Positions 59,318 through 64,000 of a stretch of 64,000 bases of DNA are shown here, piece after piece. The notes under the pieces were generated by a model. That model had not been told where the DNA came from, did no database searches, and saw nothing but the letters and a program-made list of their open reading frames with translations. Origin of the DNA: Meandrina meandrites (lineage: Eukaryota; Cnidaria; Anthozoa; Scleractinia; Meandrinidae); NCBI GenBank assembly GCA_963693305.1, contig OY855906.1:27106289-27170288 (forward strand), in the 5' to 3' direction. Position 1 is the stretch's first letter. Each line of letters begins with the position of its first letter. Made by a program: the position numbers and the translations under genes.

Positions 59318-60192
59318 ACTCACTCACTCACTCACTCACTCACTCATGCTCTTTACGCCTAAGTGGCATGTAGGGCAGCAACGTGCTCCCTCCACATCTG
59401 GCGGTCCCTTGCCATGATTTTGATGCCCTCCCAGGTCTTCCCCATCTCCTTTATTTCCTTCTCAATCGTCCGTCGCCATGTGATCTTGGGGCGACCTCTC
59501 TTTCGTTTCCCTTCTGGCGTCCAGTGCATAGCGGTTTTTGCAATGGAGGCTTCTGGGCGGGTGGCGTGGCCGATCCACCTCCAGCGTCTCGTCATCAGGA
59601 TGGTTCAGTTCCACACCGTTCAAAGAGATCTTTATTTGAGATTACATTAGGGCAATAGATGCGTAAAATACGCCGAAGGCTCTTGGTGTGAAATGTAGAG
59701 AGTTTTGATAGATCCTTCTCCGTTAAGCGCCAACATTCTGAACCATACAGAAGGGTTGTGAGGACGCAGCTTTTATAGAGTTTCAGCTTGGTACGAGTAC
59801 TGTAAGTGGAGCAGCGCCATACCTTATTCATCATGTTGAGCGAGTTCCTAGCCTTATTGAGACGGCACTGGATGTCCAGGTCAGTTCCTCCATCTTTACT
59901 GATGATGCTGCCGAGATAGGTAAATCTGTCTGTGTACGTAAGTTCTTCATTATCAATCTGGACTGATCGTGTGTTGGTGGTGTTCAGTGCCATAATTTCA
60001 GTCTTCTTGCTGCTGATGTTGAGGCCAACTTGCTTTGCAAAGGTGTTGAGGCGTTGCGTCTTCTCTTGAATGTGCGTGTGGGTGTGTGATAGTAAGGCTA
60101 GAGGTCAAGAGGTCCAGCCAGCATAGCTCTCAGGCTCACTGGAGCACGCAAGCCCCCCCACCACGGCAAGGTGGCAATCTTATTCGGGGAAG
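59318..60192 (-). mobile_element. RTE-like LINE copy with internal deletion and 12-bp TSD
   Basis: GAGCACAATAGC flanks both ends (59306-59317 and 60193-60204). On the minus strand it starts with a LINE-type 5' segment (GGTGGGGGGGCTTGCGTGC, CCTGAGAGCTATGC), passes directly into the last third of the reverse transcriptase, and ends in (TGAG)n at 59318-59345. The middle (endonuclease and most of RT) is missing, although both termini are present, so this is an internally deleted copy rather than an ordinary 5' truncation. Confidence 0.75.
59359..60090 (-). pseudogene. Reverse-transcriptase C-terminal part of the RTE-like LINE
   Basis: Reads KQVGLNISSKKTEIMALNTT, then YLGSIISKDGGTDLDIQCRL (typical of this LINE group), YGSECWRLTEKDLSKL and SLRRILRI, to ERCGTEPS. 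A deletion/frameshift at about 59595-59600 follows. The next frame gives WRWIGHATRPE, KRKRGRPKITWRR and REHVAALHAT before the stop. The polymerase palm is absent, so it is inactive. Confidence 0.75.
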
Positions 60193-60590
60193 GAGCACAA
60201 TAGCGCAATATTCTAAATGCCTGTTACTCGAGGCAGTGAATGAAGGTACTTAAGTGCAGGAAATTCTGTTTGTAAACAATCCTTTTGTTTAGACTTCAAT
60301 TTGCACGGGTTATTGATGATAGATTTAGAGTTTATCAAAACAATTTAGAAAAGCTGTAGTTTTATTTGCTGAAGTGACCATTGGTTTACGCAAGAAAGCA
60401 ACCACCATTAATATTCAATTTGCAATTCATCCACCAGTTGATGAAGTATTATTCGTGTTTTCATTCGAAACAATAGATCGCTACGGTCTACCTGATGTGT
60501 GTTTAAAATAAACGTGAATTAATATTCACAGAAATTGAGATTTCGAAGCGGCGTGACCCTCGAATAATTGACACCAATTTTTGAAAAAAA

Positions 60591-63500
60591 GAACTATATT
60601 GCGGCTTCCATGTTTGTACACATAAATCCGACAAACCACGGCCACAATTTTCTCTTTTATAAAAGCCCAAATTACCAACCGTTTGTTCGCAGAAAATTCT
60701 CCTTCGGATAATCTAATCATTTTTACTGAATGGCCACGAAATTGTACATCATCTTAGTGATAAAATAGAAGTCTTTTAAGGAAAGGGATAAAAAAGTGTA
60801 AAATTTAAATACAACGCTCTAAACGTATTGTGAACAATCAGCGGAACCACAGACTGACATGCTGACAAATAGAACAACGACGTTGTGGAACTTCTGTCTA
60901 AACCACGATATGAACGAAAAGGGAAAAGTAAACAACTTCAAGGTGTTATCTCTTACTCCGTAAAGTTTGCTATTTCTCAGCAGGAACGACAAAAAAAAAA
61001 TATCTAGTGGTCCTCTGTTCTTGGCCGTCAGTCAGAATTGTCGACTTGTTATAAAATGGCAAAACGAAGTAGCTGATAAATTGCCCGCCAATTTGGCGAT
61101 CATTTTGATCGACAATGCAAACTAACAAGCTCCACATGGCAAAACAAGCCTTGAAAAATACAGGTACCCATCAAGGAAGATTTCTTAGTACACCTTTATT
61201 TTCAAAAGTGGTTTGAATAAAAGCTTAAAGCGATAATTAACAAAACTAGAATCTGCACGTTTTGTGTTCTGCTCAGTGAAGCGACCAACGGACATAGGCA
61301 TAGGAACGCCTTTTAACAAAAACGCTTTGCTTTATTCCAGTGAAAGCTTTTCGCAAAATCCGACTTAGTTAGAAGGAATCAAGCGCGTTAAGTCCTAAAA
61401 TTTATAGAATGCTAAAATGGTCGAAGGTTTAATCGTTTTACCCGGTTGGTTGAAAATACCAAGAACAACAGCCGGAATAATTCATCGCCCTTAAAAGCTT
61501 TAGTGAGCTGACAAGCATTCTCATTTTTCTTCGAAGTAGTAAGCCCCAGATACCTATTTACATCAGGAAAAAGTGATCGCAAATATTTTAAAACTAAACA
61601 ATAGCAAATAGCTGCTACAGTTTATGTTAAGAGCTTGACCACGACCAACGCAGCTGGAATGTAGAATGGAAAGACCTTATGAAAACCTAATACAAAGGTT
61701 TAATTTCTGACCGCACCTTATCTTGAAATGCTCATTTTCAGTTCAGACTTGGCTAAAATTAAGAACAAGTATTTCTAATATTAGTAAAACAGACATATGT
61801 TTAACCCACAACAAAATGTAACCACCCAACTTTAAATAAAAAGGTTTAATTTCTGACCGCACCTTATTTTGAAATGCTCATTTTCAGTTGAGACTTTGCT
61901 AAAATTAAGAACAAGTATTTCTAATATTAGTAAAACAGACATATTTTTAACCCACAACAAAAATGTAACCACTCAACTTTAAATACTCGCGGCTTGCTTT
62001 CATGTTCGTGTCAAATTGAACGAGCTAGGAAGTAAGGCATGGGTCCCACTAACGCTTTTGATGTTTACATTGGACATAAAAACTGTCATCGCGTGCTTAC
62101 GACAAGTGCGACCCTTTTGTCGCGACCAGGCATAACTATGTCCGGAGGACCTAAAGATAAAAAAAGCCGATGTCCTGCCTCGAAGCAGGTCATATCTCGT
62201 CTAATGGCCTTAAAATAACAACGTCAATCAAATCTGAAATACCGGCAATTTCAGACGTTGACGTTTTCCATGCTATTGATATCGAAAATACGCTAAAAAT
62301 AGGAAGAATTGTTGCAGAAGAATAAAACAACATTCCTCTACTAAAAACTGCTATAGATATAATCTTGCACATGTTATGTCTCGAGAAAAGCAATTTATAA
62401 AACACAGAACTGAAACAAACTCCAAATGTTTCCGTTAAAAAGCAATCAACAATCAAGATAAGAAACTCAATTCGCTAAAGTTTGCAATTGCGCCGAGATA
62501 AAATTGACCAGAGTCCAATTCTTTCCTTTTGAGAGCACGTTACCTATAAAAGTTGCATGTCTTGACCCTGTCTTTGCTGTTCAGTTATTCTTACAGCGAA
62601 AAGAAAACATCGTGGAAATGGTAATACAATGGACAGGTTATGACGTTACTTTACAAAACATTTTCCTTTCTTTAAATCTAAACAATACAACGGAATGGAC
62701 TTTGGTCAAATGTGACCCTCCACGGGAAAACAGGGACAAATGTGATAGCACGCTCACAACACGCAAACACAACACGCTTAGCGTCTCTAACGTCACGGAT
62801 ATATGCATATTTAATCAATATAACAATGCAGGACACACTAGCTTTGTTTCGGGATATTTAGCACGCTAAACCTTTTGTTTCGTTAAGTGTGCTCGAGGTC
62901 ACGCTTAGCGTGCAACTTAACACGCTAAACACTCAAGAACACGTTAGAGTTATGGTGGAAACCACACATTCACTACAGATTATTTTATCCGTAAATAACT
63001 ATAATTATGAGAGACTAACACAAACGAATAAGCAACATGAAAAGTAAACGCTTTAGTTATTCGACTGTTAAATGTACAATCTACCGTTTCCGAGCCGCTA
63101 GTGTTACAAATACTTGAAGATCAAATCAACTATAAAATTGAGAGTAAAAATATTCATTACTTAAACTTTCATCGTAAGATACATTCAGTTGCCATGATTC
63201 AAAAGCTCATTGAGTTTCGACTTCTTAGATGTTCTTTGGTCAAATTACGAGTACAACAGTCTTAGAATAAAAATTATTATGGGATGTAAGTAGGCATCTA
63301 CAAGCCGAGAAAACCTGGAACTGAATCTTCTTGCCTTTCGAAAATGGCGTCGCTGCCGAAAAGAGAACGGAGCTAAAGACTAAACAAGAGAACCTTGGGC
63401 AGTTCCCAGGAACCGAAGTCGAAGCTTTTGCTAACCTATACACAGTCCGAAGCTTTCTTGGATGTATTCTTGAGAAATGAAATTCGCAGCAAAAAGGATC

Positions 63501-64000
63501 AAAGCGATTCAATACAAGTTATTACGACGACTTGGTTATTTCGTTTTCGCAATGGTATGGTATGGTATTTTTGTTTTCATGAATAAAGGAATGGTAGGTT
63601 GAATAACACGATTTTTCTTCGAAAAATAGGTTGGTCACGCTTTGCGTGCGCGTTCGCACGCTCAGTGTGTTGTGCTTTTTAACACGCAACTGACACGCAA
63701 ACTTTTGTTTTGAAGCTTGACACGCTTTTATTGTTCGACGGCTCACGCTTCTTTCTTAGGCCTCGCACGCTTTATTGTGTTTAGTGTGTTCTGTAAAACA
63801 AAAGATTTACTAATGAGGCAAGTTTCAGAACACTCTTTAAGCGTGCTAAAATCAAAATCTATTGTTTTAAGGTGGAAGCGTGTTGTGAGCGTGCTATCAC
63901 CGTTGTCCCTGTTTTCCCGTGGAGGGTCACAAATAAGTGGCTTAGACCAAGGCTACGGTTTGAACTGCTGTACATGTATGAAGAAAACGACTTTATGAAG
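60591..64000 (+). repeat. Duplicated locus, copy B (continues past the window)
   Basis: Matches copy A from 60591 to the right edge. Differences: a replaced segment at about 62030-62255 (about 50 bp in copy A, about 220 bp here), an A-run length change near 60993, and a transposon at 62712-63930. The tandem 146-bp pair recurs at 61691-61982. Orientation is direct, about 9.1 kb apart. Confidence 0.9.
62712..63930. mobile_element. 1.2-kb TIR element with 4-bp TSD and GCGTG subterminal repeats
   Basis: The ends are GTGACCCTCCACGGGAAAAC and its inverse, with about 50 bp of inverted similarity through ATAGCACGCTCACAACACGC. AAAT flanks both sides (62708-62711 and 63931-63934), while copy A has a single AAAT in TCAAATAAGTGG, the empty site. 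CACGCT/AGCGTG motifs recur throughout the first 250 and last 350 bp. A 4-bp duplication with dense subterminal repeats would fit Chapaev-like or Academ-like MITEs, not proven. Non-coding; the frames at 62504 and 63717 only cross its ends. Confidence 0.85.

Noticed and set aside
62190..62869. Frames at 62190 (minus) and 62504 (plus)
   Set aside because: They differ or break in copy A, and the second runs into transposon sequence; not conserved coding.
1..64000. CRISPR arrays, bacterial operons, or intact viral genomes
   Set aside because: No regularly spaced identical repeats with unique spacers, and all coding signals are eukaryotic transposon types.

Overview
The window is AT-rich eukaryotic DNA. 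It is almost entirely transposable elements and their relics, with spliceosomal introns, tRNA-derived SINEs, LTR and non-LTR retrotransposons, many MITEs, and a decayed tetratricopeptide gene of the type expanded in corals. The combination best fits a cnidarian, probably a stony coral; that is an inference from repeat types. No intact host gene was recognised, and nothing bacterial or CRISPR-like is present.

Layout. 1-4.6 kb: minus-strand Ty3/gypsy element with one uninterrupted 1,380-aa Gag-Pol frame, a 171-bp 5' LTR and a tRNA-Ser(GCT)-type primer site; its 3' LTR lies left of the window. 4.6-7 kb: MITEs, a LINE scrap and a SINE with a 13-bp target duplication. 7-23 kb: a 2.3-kb repeat stretched to 16 kb by nested insertions. 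A second, mostly uninterrupted copy lies inverted at 37.3-39.6 kb and acts as an empty-site reference, so several insertion boundaries can be read to the base. The insertions are a Harbinger-type MITE, a 3.57-kb element with a 9-bp target duplication, and an 8.7-kb block. That block contains a 7.3-kb terminal-inverted-repeat transposon with a three-exon gene of about 1,590 codons. The gene encodes paired Cys/His motifs, an XPG/FEN-like acidic nuclease core and a Cys-rich CXC motif, and I call it Academ-like. It is the most interesting system here.

24-30 kb: a badly decayed second gypsy element, itself hit by a 9-bp-TSD element carrying a RecQ-like helicase fragment and by an hAT-like MITE packed with ATCGAT motifs. 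30-36 kb: AT microsatellite, LINE scrap, a degenerate ACTATTCG minisatellite and a TPR pseudogene split by a MITE. 40-41 kb: a Myb/trihelix pseudogene. 41-51 kb: largely featureless, with poly-G tracts and hairpins. 51-64 kb: a duplicated locus (copies at 51.5-53.5 and 60.6-64 kb, older divergent relatives nearby). The second copy is split by a 1.2-kb element with a 4-bp TSD, and the first copy gives its empty site. A RTE-like LINE missing its middle, with a 12-bp TSD, lies at 59.3-60.2 kb.

The window therefore reads as a stratigraphy of insertions rather than a set of cooperating genes. The only plausibly functional coding units are the first gypsy Gag-Pol and, if its two frameshifts are not real, the Academ-like gene. 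Coordinates of element ends come from reading inverted repeats and target duplications by eye; family names are from motif recognition, not database searches.
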